Assembly: GCA_020061465.1 (NCBI GenBank)
Contig: JAGUYG010000036.1
Coordinates: forward strand, 1-48,034
Reading direction: 5' to 3'
DNA from: Ignavibacteriales bacterium
GTDB taxonomy: Bacteria; Bacteroidota; Ignavibacteria; Ignavibacteriales; Ignavibacteriaceae
DNA: 48,034 nucleotides
Part shown: positions 26,298 to 34,395 of the stretch, in pieces
Position numbering within the stretch: the first letter of the stretch is position 1
How the letters are laid out: each line of letters begins with the position of its first letter
Translations under genes and position numbers: made by a program
The notes under the pieces: generated by a model
The model's database searches: none
Told to the model about the DNA's origin: nothing
Seen by the model: only the letters and a program-made list of their open reading frames with translations

Positions 26298-28967
26298 ATG
26301 AAAAAAATACTTCTTGCATATTTTTTATTAATTGGCTGTGTTTGCTTTGCTCAAACGAACATTGCAACTCTAAGCGGAACAATTACCGATGAGCAAGGCG
26401 AGCCTTTGCCGTTCGCTAATATTCTTTTAAAGGAAACAAATAACGGCGCCGCAGCCGATAGTAAGGGTAAATACAAAATTATTTCACGCGCTGGTGTATT
26501 TACCGTTGAAGTTTCTTTTATTGGTTATGAAAAAGTTTCAGAAAAAATTGAACTGTTTGAAAACAAAACGGTTGAAAAGAATTTCAAACTAAAATATACC
26601 TCATTCGAAATCGGCACTATAGTAGTGGTTGCAAAATCGGATTTTCTGCCAATCTCTCCCGAGACAAAAACCACCGTTACCTCGGGCGAAATTGAACACA
26701 TTCAGGCTTCAAGTCTTAATGATGTAATGAAGCTTACGCCAGGTGTTGAAACAACTAACCCCACCTTAAACACTGTTGAAAAAGCACAGATAAGAAGCGG
26801 TGATGCATTAGGCACACAAATTATTCTCGATGGAATTCCGATTACTAATAATGCAAACATGCAGGTAGGTATAGGATATTCTTCTGCAAACAGCGGCATC
26901 GACCTTCGCTCTATTCCGGCTGAAAATATTAAAGAAGTTGAAATTATTCGCGGTATTCCCTCAGTTCAATACGGCGATTTAACCGACGGGCTTTTACTCG
27001 TACGAACCAAAGCATCTGCCGATGCACCAAAAGCAAAAGTAAAATATAATCCGCAGCTTTATGAAATGAACTTCAGCGGCGGAATGTTCTTAGGTGACTG
27101 GATATTGAATGCTAATTTTAATTTAGCATCTTCCGAGCGTGATATCCGTGTGCAGGGCGACGGTTATACAAGAATTGCCGCTCAGCTTTCTCTCGAGCAG
27201 GATAAAGAAGAATTCAATTGGAAAAACATCGTTTATTTTACAAGAGCTTTCGATGAGTATAAGGAAAAACCTGGTTATGCTTTAAGAGAAGCATGGTATA
27301 ACCGCGATGTTAATATTAAATATACGGGAAACTATTCGAGATATTTTGATTCTTTTAATAAGCTGTCGGCAAAATTATCGGTCTCTTATACAAGGCAAAA
27401 TTCGTACGAACAGAGATTAGTTTCGCGCGACAATATTGTTATATCCAATAGGCTGACCGAAGGAACGCAGGAAGGAAGAATAGTTTTCGGTTCTTACTTA
27501 GGCAATAGAAATATTCGAGGTGATGTTTGGAATATTTTTGCAGATGCAAATTACAGCTATAAATTTTTTACATTCGATTATCTGAACGGTTTAATAGCAG
27601 GCGTTACTTACAGAAATGATTTTAACAAAGGCGAAGGAATTATTTTCGATCCGCTTTTTCCTCCCTCCGTTTCGGTTACTACACCGCGCTTAAGGACTTA
27701 CAGCGATATCCCCGGCTATACAATTCTTAGCCTCTATGCCGAAGATAAAATTACCGGAACATTATGGAAGCCGTTTACATTGCAAGCCGGTGTACGCTAT
27801 GAGGCATATCGCCCGAGCGGTGTGAACTTAAAAGGATTAATCGGGCAGGCAGATTTAATCGAATCGGACAACGGAAGTTTTCTTAATCCAAGAGTTGCTT
27901 TCTCGATGAATTTAGCTGAAGACACTCAAATTCGATTAGGTTACGGTGTTACTTCAAAATCGCCGCCGTTGGGAATGATCTTCGCGCAAGAAAAATATTT
28001 TGATATTATCGATACGGTCTCGGTTGTAAATCCGCAGTATCCGGACAGCAATTTTTCTCTTGTTTCAACATTTATTCGTCAGCAGGCGAATCCCGATATA
28101 AAAGGGTATAAACAAACAAAGTATGAGTTGAGTATTGATCAGCAGTTTGAGTTTTTTGGTATCTCGGTAACGGGATATATCAATGAAACGAAGGATATGT
28201 TTCAAGGATTTGGTGAGCCGATGACTTATTATAAGCGGGCTTACCCCAATTGGCCCGATCTCGACGGTTCACATGTTACGCGTTACTATCTCGATTCATA
28301 TTCAAAGTATGCTAACAACGGCTGGCAAAATGTAAAAGGAATTGAAGCAGCATTTACAACGAAAAGAATTCCTGTTGTAAATACAGTACTAAAAATTGAT
28401 GCGGCATATACATATTCCGACAATGGAACAAATAACGGTTTCTATTTTTCTTCTGCAAGATTCGTCCCAACACTCAACGAAGAAGTTATGCCGATGTACA
28501 CGTCCCACGAAAATTATTACAAAGATTTACTAATCAATTACCGCTTTGAAATTCAAGCAAAAACTTTAGGTTTATGGCTGACGCTTCATTTGCAGCAAAA
28601 GCTGATCGAAATAAACGGACGAAGAAAATACGACGATACACTCGCTATTGGCTATTATACAATCGGCGGTGAATTGGTTATGCTTTCTCCGGAACAGAGA
28701 ACCGATGCGCAATATGCCCCGTTGAAAAGGACAGTTCAATGGTACGATTTGCTTGAAGAAGATAAACCTAACAAATGGCTGTTTAACCTGAAGGTAAGCA
28801 AATCATTGTGGAAGGGTGCGGCAATTTCATTTTATGTAAATAACTTTTTTAACAATCAACCGCTTTATAGAAGACAGAGAAGCTCACCTGCTTCACCGAG
28901 TTATGAAAGAAGAAATCCCAATATATTTTATGGAATAGATTTCAGCAGTGCAATTAATTTGAGGTGA
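26298..28967 (+). CDS. TonB-dependent receptor without STN domain
   Basis: This is a second outer-membrane TonB receptor. The signal peptide (about 1-19, ending CFAQ) is followed by a carboxypeptidase-regulatory domain (about 23-105, TLSGTITDEQGEPLPFANIL), a plug (about 120-250, SGEIEHIQASSLNDVM, IILDGIPITNNANM) and a barrel. It resembles the receptor at 1603 in plug and barrel but lacks the STN domain, so it should not signal through FecR. I start it at ATG 26298, not the in-frame ATG 26289, because the truncated duplicate starts at 21061 and 26049 align to this codon. The C-terminal region YGIDFSSAINLR ends the barrel. It is followed directly by a DUF4876-like lipoprotein gene. Confidence 0.9.
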   Translation: MKKILLAYFLLIGCVCFAQTNIATLSGTITDEQGEPLPFANILLKETNNGAAADSKGKYKIISRAGVFTVEVSFIGYEKVSEKIELFENKTVEKNFKLKYTSFEIGTIVVVAKSDFLPISPETKTTVTSGEIEHIQASSLNDVMKLTPGVETTNPTLNTVEKAQIRSGDALGTQIILDGIPITNNANMQVGIGYSSANSGIDLRSIPAENIKEVEIIRGIPSVQYGDLTDGLLLVRTKASADAPKAKVKYNPQLYEMNFSGGMFLGDWILNANFNLASSERDIRVQGDGYTRIAAQLSLEQDKEEFNWKNIVYFTRAFDEYKEKPGYALREAWYNRDVNIKYTGNYSRYFDSFNKLSAKLSVSYTRQNSYEQRLVSRDNIVISNRLTEGTQEGRIVFGSYLGNRNIRGDVWNIFADANYSYKFFTFDYLNGLIAGVTYRNDFNKGEGIIFDPLFPPSVSVTTPRLRTYSDIPGYTILSLYAEDKITGTLWKPFTLQAGVRYEAYRPSGVNLKGLIGQADLIESDNGSFLNPRVAFSMNLAEDTQIRLGYGVTSKSPPLGMIFAQEKYFDIIDTVSVVNPQYPDSNFSLVSTFIRQQANPDIKGYKQTKYELSIDQQFEFFGISVTGYINETKDMFQGFGEPMTYYKRAYPNWPDLDGSHVTRYYLDSYSKYANNGWQNVKGIEAAFTTKRIPVVNTVLKIDAAYTYSDNGTNNGFYFSSARFVPTLNEEVMPMYTSHENYYKDLLINYRFEIQAKTLGLWLTLHLQQKLIEINGRRKYDDTLAIGYYTIGGELVMLSPEQRTDAQYAPLKRTVQWYDLLEEDKPNKWLFNLKVSKSLWKGAAISFYVNNFFNNQPLYRRQRSSPASPSYERRNPNIFYGIDFSSAINLR

Positions 28968-28972
28968 TGAAA

Positions 28973-30151
28973 ATGAAAAACAAGATATTAATATTTATCT
29001 GGCTCGGCTTACTCTCATTAAGCTGCAGCGAATTTTTAAGTGTAGATCCCAAGCCTGAAGTAACAGAACGAGAAGTTACGTTTAAAATTGTATTTAAAGA
29101 TAAATCCGGCTTTATGAATACATTATACGGCAGCGATTTTGTTCGCGATGCATTTGTAACGCTTAAATCAAATCTTCTCGGTTCGGAATATAATTTAACA
29201 TCCGATTCAACCGGCACTATAAAGATTGAAGGAATAATTTCCGATGTTTATCTCATCACCGCATCAAGAGAAATGACTCCTGAAGAAATGCAGATAATCA
29301 GCGGAACAATGGCAACTAATGTAAGGCTGGTTAATAAAAGTAAAAGAATTATAGAATTGAATGCAGGCGATAATCAAACCATAGAAATTGAAATGGAAAT
29401 GGTCGTGGGAACATCTCCGCTGGTTATAAGCGAAATTTATGCAAGCGGTCCTCCCGGTGCAGGATTGTATTACCACGATAAGTATGTGGAAATTTTTAAT
29501 CAATCCGATTCAGTATGGTATCTTGATGGATTGATGATCGCAGTAGTTTACGTATATGCTCCTACGTGGTCGCACTACAGAGATGATCCGGAATTTGTTC
29601 ACTCTAAAAATATCTGGATATTTCCCGGCAGCGGAACGGACTATCCGATTCAACCCGGACAATTTATTCTTTGTGCCGAAGATGCAATAGATCATCGCAT
29701 TAATGCACCGAACAGCGTCGATCAATCTCACGCGGATTTTGAATTCTACAAAGACGATGCACCCGATGTGGATAATTCTGCAGTTCCGAATATGATAAGG
29801 ATTTATCAACCCGCAGGAAATGACTGGCTGATTGGCGGTGAAAAAGGTGCTCTTGTTCTTGCTCAATTTCCCGCTGATCAACTGATACCTTTTGACGATC
29901 AATTTCTAATTCCTTACAGTTCAATATTAGATGGAGTTGAATATTTAGACGATCCTACTCAGCTCGATAAAAAAATATTAAATGAAAGCATCGATGCCGG
30001 CGCAACCGGAGGAATACAGTTTTACACGGGTAAATCAATGGAAAGAATTTTGATTTCGGATATCGATAGAAAAATATTAAAGGATGAAAATAATTCGTCG
30101 GTAGATTTTGTAATTATCAGTCCGCCGTCTCCGGGAAGGTATCATAAGTGA
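28973..30151 (+). CDS. DUF4876-like lipoprotein of the second receptor locus
   Basis: This is a lipoprotein with its signal peptide ending in SLSC, related to the pair at 4596/5733. It has an N-terminal regulatory-like domain (about 28-140) and a lamin-tail-like region (about 145-390) with KYVEIFNQSDSVWYLDG and an FEFYKDDAPDVDNSAVPNM segment matching the pattern of the other two. Starts at GTG 28964 and ATG 28967 are also in frame. I prefer ATG 28973 because GAGG (28961-28964) lies at normal distance and the signal peptide then begins cleanly. It is coupled to the receptor, whose stop overlaps the start region. The function is unknown; surface substrate binding is inferred. Confidence 0.75.
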   Translation: MKNKILIFIWLGLLSLSCSEFLSVDPKPEVTEREVTFKIVFKDKSGFMNTLYGSDFVRDAFVTLKSNLLGSEYNLTSDSTGTIKIEGIISDVYLITASREMTPEEMQIISGTMATNVRLVNKSKRIIELNAGDNQTIEIEMEMVVGTSPLVISEIYASGPPGAGLYYHDKYVEIFNQSDSVWYLDGLMIAVVYVYAPTWSHYRDDPEFVHSKNIWIFPGSGTDYPIQPGQFILCAEDAIDHRINAPNSVDQSHADFEFYKDDAPDVDNSAVPNMIRIYQPAGNDWLIGGEKGALVLAQFPADQLIPFDDQFLIPYSSILDGVEYLDDPTQLDKKILNESIDAGATGGIQFYTGKSMERILISDIDRKILKDENNSSVDFVIISPPSPGRYHK

Positions 30152-30170
30152 TTTTATTCTAAAAAATTAA

Positions 30171-31688
30171 ATGAAAAAAATTATAATTCTATTAGTCGTT
30201 GTTTTATTAAGTGCGGAAGTTTATTCGCAGCAATATAAAGAGTTTAATACAGGATTTATTACCATCTTTAAAAATCCGGCAGAGATTAATTCTTATTACT
30301 TTGGCAACAATCCTGCCGTGTTAAGCTTTGAACCTGAGGATGAGCTTCTTTCGCTTAAAACGCAAGTTGATGTTGATGACGGAAAATTCAAAAGATTCAT
30401 CGATCCGGTTTCCAACAGAGATTATCAGCTAATCGCTTCAGGCAAAAAAGCAATTGACGAATCGCAGCGTTTCAAAGGCAGCTTTGCTTTTCAAAGGTTT
30501 GAAAGAAAAAATTGGACATGGTTCTTCACAAGAGATTATCAGACCGGCAATCCTTTCTTATTAGGCGACAGTACAACCGGCGACACAAGAATTAACGGAA
30601 TCGCAATGAACGCCGAGTATTCAATTAACTTATCTGAAAAATTTTCCGCAGGTGCATCGCTCGATTATTCGGTTGATGAAACCTTAAAAGAAATTTCTCC
30701 CCGCCCAACTTCGGTTCATCGAAATATTCATTCTAGAATAGCGCTGAATTATTTATTTACGTCTTCGATTAGCTTAGGTATAATTGCGGATGTTTATGAT
30801 AAGATGGAAAGAATTGCTTACCGTGAAGATGAAGGTGCATTGCTGCAGGAGACAATCATCTTAAAATTTAAAGGTTATGATTTTCCGAATGTATTCAGAA
30901 AGAAAACCGAAACACGTTACTCATATATAAATGGCTATGCGGCGGGATTAACTTTTTCGCATATTCTCCCGCATAAATCTTCTTTGGCGGGCTACATCCT
31001 TACAGGTTTTGATAAAACAAACATTAAGGATGATGCCGTCCTTCCGAAAGCAGAAGGATTTTGGAAGAACGATTATTTAAATGCAGGCTTGCAGCTATTA
31101 ATGCATCCCTTTAATAATTATCAAATCGGATTCAAATATAATTTTCATAGCAGTGACGGCTGGGCAAAGTATTCGCCGTTTAATGTACTCTATTATGAGA
31201 GAAATTTTGATATTCATTCCTTTACGGGAGGAATTCAATATGCCTTAAGCAGGAAAATTGCAGCCGGTATTGAAGGCGGAATATCTTTAACTGCATTAAA
31301 AGAAGAAGATCATTACTCCGCTCTCTTCAATAACGTTAAAGAAAATATCTTGTATGCGAGAACCGGTTTTTCTATTGATTGGAATGATGATATCTCTTCG
31401 ATAATATCTTATGGTTATTCTAATAAATCTGTGCCGGAATATTCGTACAATGCGGAAGGTGAATCTGATTATTTTATTAATTACAGGCAGTATGATTTAA
31501 CTTACTTACGCACAGGATATAACAAGCATAATATTGTAATTGCGTCAAAAATAAATCCGTGGTTTGGAGGGTATATTTATCTGTACCTGGACTATTCATT
31601 AATTAATCCTGAAAGCGGCTCAGCTTTTGGCAATGAAAATAAAAGTCAATTTAAATCAACAATTGAATACCGCGTAAAAGTTTTTTAA
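30171..31688 (+). CDS. DUF6850-like outer-membrane beta-barrel protein, second copy
   Basis: This is a predicted barrel of 505 residues with a signal peptide (about 1-20, ending VYSQ) and a terminal aromatic residue (YRVKVF). It shares GNNPAVL, the DP-x-S-N-x-x-Y-x-L segment and the LGDSTTGDTRINGIAM region with the protein at 9983, so the two are paralogues. It sits 19 bp after the lipoprotein gene and is followed within 21 bp by the propeller gene, so an operon from the receptor through the propeller is likely. The family name is from memory; the barrel assignment rests on composition and the C-terminus. Confidence 0.68.
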   Translation: MKKIIILLVVVLLSAEVYSQQYKEFNTGFITIFKNPAEINSYYFGNNPAVLSFEPEDELLSLKTQVDVDDGKFKRFIDPVSNRDYQLIASGKKAIDESQRFKGSFAFQRFERKNWTWFFTRDYQTGNPFLLGDSTTGDTRINGIAMNAEYSINLSEKFSAGASLDYSVDETLKEISPRPTSVHRNIHSRIALNYLFTSSISLGIIADVYDKMERIAYREDEGALLQETIILKFKGYDFPNVFRKKTETRYSYINGYAAGLTFSHILPHKSSLAGYILTGFDKTNIKDDAVLPKAEGFWKNDYLNAGLQLLMHPFNNYQIGFKYNFHSSDGWAKYSPFNVLYYERNFDIHSFTGGIQYALSRKIAAGIEGGISLTALKEEDHYSALFNNVKENILYARTGFSIDWNDDISSIISYGYSNKSVPEYSYNAEGESDYFINYRQYDLTYLRTGYNKHNIVIASKINPWFGGYIYLYLDYSLINPESGSAFGNENKSQFKSTIEYRVKVF

Positions 31689-31709
31689 TTGAAGAAAAGG
31701 AGGAACGAA

Positions 31710-33986
31710 ATGCTGCATACAAATATTATTGGAATGATGGGAAAGAAAATTTGGTTTTTATTTGTTGTTATACTTCTATCGCAGGCTCTTAGCGCACAAG
31801 ATTTACAGATACTCAGCCAGCCGGATATTAGAGAAATTATTCGCGATGTAAAATTTGTTGATACTCAAACCGGCTGGATTTCAGGAAATAAAGGCGTAAT
31901 TTATAAAACAACAGACGGCGGTAAGAGCTGGGTGGAACAAAACTCCGGTACGGCTAAAGACCTTGTAAAAATTTCTTTTGTTGATGCGAACCATGGCTGG
32001 TCAGCTACCATTGACGGCAGCGTATTTAAAACATCCGACGGCGGCGAAACCTGGCAGAAGTTAAGTTATTCGGATGCTGTACCGGGGATGGTTTTCAGCA
32101 TCTGCGATTTGTTAAAATTCTTTGATGAGAATACCGGTTTTATAATTGCCGGAAAACTAAGAAACATTTATTTGTTAAAATCGACTGACGGCGGTGAAAC
32201 CTGGAGTGTTAAAGATTCATTAGTCTCTGCAACTTTGCTGCGGCGATGGTACGATATTGATTTTTATGGCAGCAGGGGAGTGCTTGTCGGCGATAAAAAA
32301 GAAATTCAAAAGTATTCTACAGATTTTGGCGAAACATGGACCTTCTCAACCGCAATTGTTGACGGCTTCTTCAGAGATTTGAAGTACGTGAAGTTTTTAA
32401 CAGAAACTGAGATTGTTACCATCGGCGAGGGAAACGAGTTCTCTGGTGTTCCGGTTCCGGTTTATAAATCTTATGACGGAGGAGTAACCTGGGTAAAGAA
32501 AAATCAATCATTAAGTACCATTTATGACCGTGTGCGCAGTGCGTATTTCAAAAATGAACTTGAAGGAATCGGAGTCGGCAGCGATGGTTTCAGTAAAGCC
32601 TTCGTAGTTAAAACCAGCGACGGCGGCGAAACATGGAGCCATACTGTGCTTGATTATGCATTCGGTCTACAAGTAATAAATGGCATCGGAGATTTTTTGT
32701 TCGTAATGGGCACGTCGACTCATTTTATTTATTCAACCGATTTTGGTGATAGCTGGCAGAATCTGCCGCTTAAACCCCCGACATCTGTTGTAAGCATTAC
32801 TTTTAAAGAAGAAAAAGGTTATGCCATTACCCGGAACGGCGATCTTCTTTACAGCAGCGACGGAACAGGCAATTCATGGGAATATCTATCGCACACCGGA
32901 AAAAATAATTCAGGTGCAATTGTATTTCTTTCGGCAGATACAGGATTGGTTCTTAAAGAGAACAAACATATTGTAAAAACAACAGACGGCGGACAAACAT
33001 GGCAAACTGTTTTAACGCCTGTTAATCCATCTTCACGTAACCTGGTAGGCGGGATGGACTTCGCCGATTTACAAACCGGTTATGCATGGTTCAGCTTGAA
33101 TGATTACGGAGAATATCATGTTTATAAAACAACCGATGCCGGAGATACGTGGGAATTATCAAAAGTATTCGGCGGTCCCGGTTATATTTCCGGGGATATA
33201 ATTGCGTTCGATGCAGACAATGTTGTAATCCTAGGTCCCGATACATGGACACAGCGCACTACAGACGGCGGTATAAGTTGGGAGCCTGCGGTCCTGAATA
33301 ATTTCGATCCCTACTTTGCCTCAAAAGATTTTGAAGGTGCTGCTAAGGTTGATGAAAACAGAGCAATTGTCATCGGTGAATTATTTATTTGTACTACAAC
33401 CGATAAAGGTGCAACGTGGAATTATTTAAATCACGGATTGAATGATATTGATTCTAATTTTTACAAGATTGCTTTTTTTGCTGATACGCTTGGATACATC
33501 GGGCTTTACGGCGGGACAATAATCAAAACTACCGATTTCGGTGAAAACTGGTCGGTTGACGAAACATTCAAAGATCAATACCTTCTTTTTTCTGCTGCAA
33601 TAAATGAATACGGCAAACCTTTCTTCGGAACTTCTAACGGTTATATAATCGGAGAGGAAACGATAACGAGCATTAAAGAAAGTGTACCAATAATCAGCAG
33701 CTTTAGTCTTGAGCAGAATTATCCGAATCCTTTTAATCCAAGTACAAAAATTAAATTCACAATTCCAACAATCGTAGAGACGGGGCATGCCCCGTCTCTA
33801 CAGCCGGTATCATTAAAAGTATTTGATTTGCTGGGAAGAGAAGTTGCAACACTTGTTGATGAACCAAAAGCACCCGGAACTTATAAAGTTGAATTTAATG
33901 CAGCCGGATTACCGAGCGGGGTGTTATTCTACAAATTGCAAGCGGGAAACTATGTGTCTGTTAAAAAAATGGCGGTTATAAAATAA
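31710..33986 (+). CDS. T9SS-exported YCF48-type propeller with a palindrome inserted in its sorting domain
   Basis: This is a secreted propeller closing the second receptor locus. The signal peptide is about 1-30 and YCF48-like blades with KTTDGGxTW or KTSDGGETW motifs span about 35-640. The T9SS type A domain (about 665-758; NYPNPFNPST, LKVFDLLGREVATLV) contains an extra stretch, VETGHAPSLQP, encoded by the perfect palindrome at 33774-33801. The reading frame is kept. I choose ATG 31710 over TTG 31689 because AAGGAGG (31697-31703) fits it well. In both receptor loci this type of gene follows the DUF6850-like barrel. Confidence 0.87.
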   Translation: MLHTNIIGMMGKKIWFLFVVILLSQALSAQDLQILSQPDIREIIRDVKFVDTQTGWISGNKGVIYKTTDGGKSWVEQNSGTAKDLVKISFVDANHGWSATIDGSVFKTSDGGETWQKLSYSDAVPGMVFSICDLLKFFDENTGFIIAGKLRNIYLLKSTDGGETWSVKDSLVSATLLRRWYDIDFYGSRGVLVGDKKEIQKYSTDFGETWTFSTAIVDGFFRDLKYVKFLTETEIVTIGEGNEFSGVPVPVYKSYDGGVTWVKKNQSLSTIYDRVRSAYFKNELEGIGVGSDGFSKAFVVKTSDGGETWSHTVLDYAFGLQVINGIGDFLFVMGTSTHFIYSTDFGDSWQNLPLKPPTSVVSITFKEEKGYAITRNGDLLYSSDGTGNSWEYLSHTGKNNSGAIVFLSADTGLVLKENKHIVKTTDGGQTWQTVLTPVNPSSRNLVGGMDFADLQTGYAWFSLNDYGEYHVYKTTDAGDTWELSKVFGGPGYISGDIIAFDADNVVILGPDTWTQRTTDGGISWEPAVLNNFDPYFASKDFEGAAKVDENRAIVIGELFICTTTDKGATWNYLNHGLNDIDSNFYKIAFFADTLGYIGLYGGTIIKTTDFGENWSVDETFKDQYLLFSAAINEYGKPFFGTSNGYIIGEETITSIKESVPIISSFSLEQNYPNPFNPSTKIKFTIPTIVETGHAPSLQPVSLKVFDLLGREVATLVDEPKAPGTYKVEFNAAGLPSGVLFYKLQAGNYVSVKKMAVIK
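33774..33801. repeat. 28-bp perfect palindrome inside a coding region
   Basis: The arms GTAGAGACGGGGCA and TGCCCCGTCTCTAC pair over the full 14 bp. It is GC-rich against an AT-rich background and adds residues to the T9SS domain without breaking the frame. It looks like a dispersed REP-type element. Confidence 0.85.
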
Positions 33987-34395
33987 ATTGTTAGAACTGT
34001 TTTAATTCTTGCTCTTGTTCTTAATCTTAATCGTATTCTGAATTATAACCTGGTGTAACTAGAACCAAACGGATTATTTTTTTTTAATTTTAATAAAGAA
34101 ATGTGGCTAAAGCCATATACACTTATGGTTAATTTATCCGTTCACTAAAGTGAACGGTAATTGAGTTCAACAAAGAAGTCATTATATAAATAATATCTCA
34201 ATTACCGTCAGATTTATCTGACGGGAAAAGAAAACACCTGAACAATCTGGCTTTAGCCACACGTAGAACCTTATTTGTAAGGGATTAATCTGATTTAGGT
34301 AAACGAGATTAAGAGTAAAATTATAGTTAAGACTAATAAACACTTTTATGCAAAACTAATTTTTTGAAATTATTATTCATTTGTAAGGAACTATT
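33987..34395. other. Spacer containing a MITE-like palindromic element
   Basis: No gene is seen. The central 160 bp (34102-34261) form a nested palindromic element. The rest is AT-rich without recognised signals. Confidence 0.65.
34102..34261. mobile_element. MITE-like nested palindromic element, 160 bp
   Basis: The outer arms TGTGGCTAAAGCCA (34102-34115) and TGGCTTTAGCCACA (34248-34261) are perfect 14-bp inverted repeats. Inside are two hairpins, CCGTTCACT/AGTGAACGG (34138-34157) and CCGTCAGAT/ATCTGACGG (34205-34224), flanked by an inner inverted repeat GGTAATTGAG/CTCAATTACC. There is no coding capacity and no clear target-site duplication. It could be a non-autonomous element or a cluster of REP repeats. 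Confidence 0.65.

Noticed and set aside
29510-29902. 130-codon minus-strand frame
   Set aside because: It lies fully inside the DUF4876-like gene on the plus strand, which has a lipoprotein signal and homologues in the window; the minus frame has neither.
33426-33788. 120-codon minus-strand frame
   Set aside because: It is a shadow of the YCF48/T9SS gene, with no start context and cysteine/arginine-rich noise composition.
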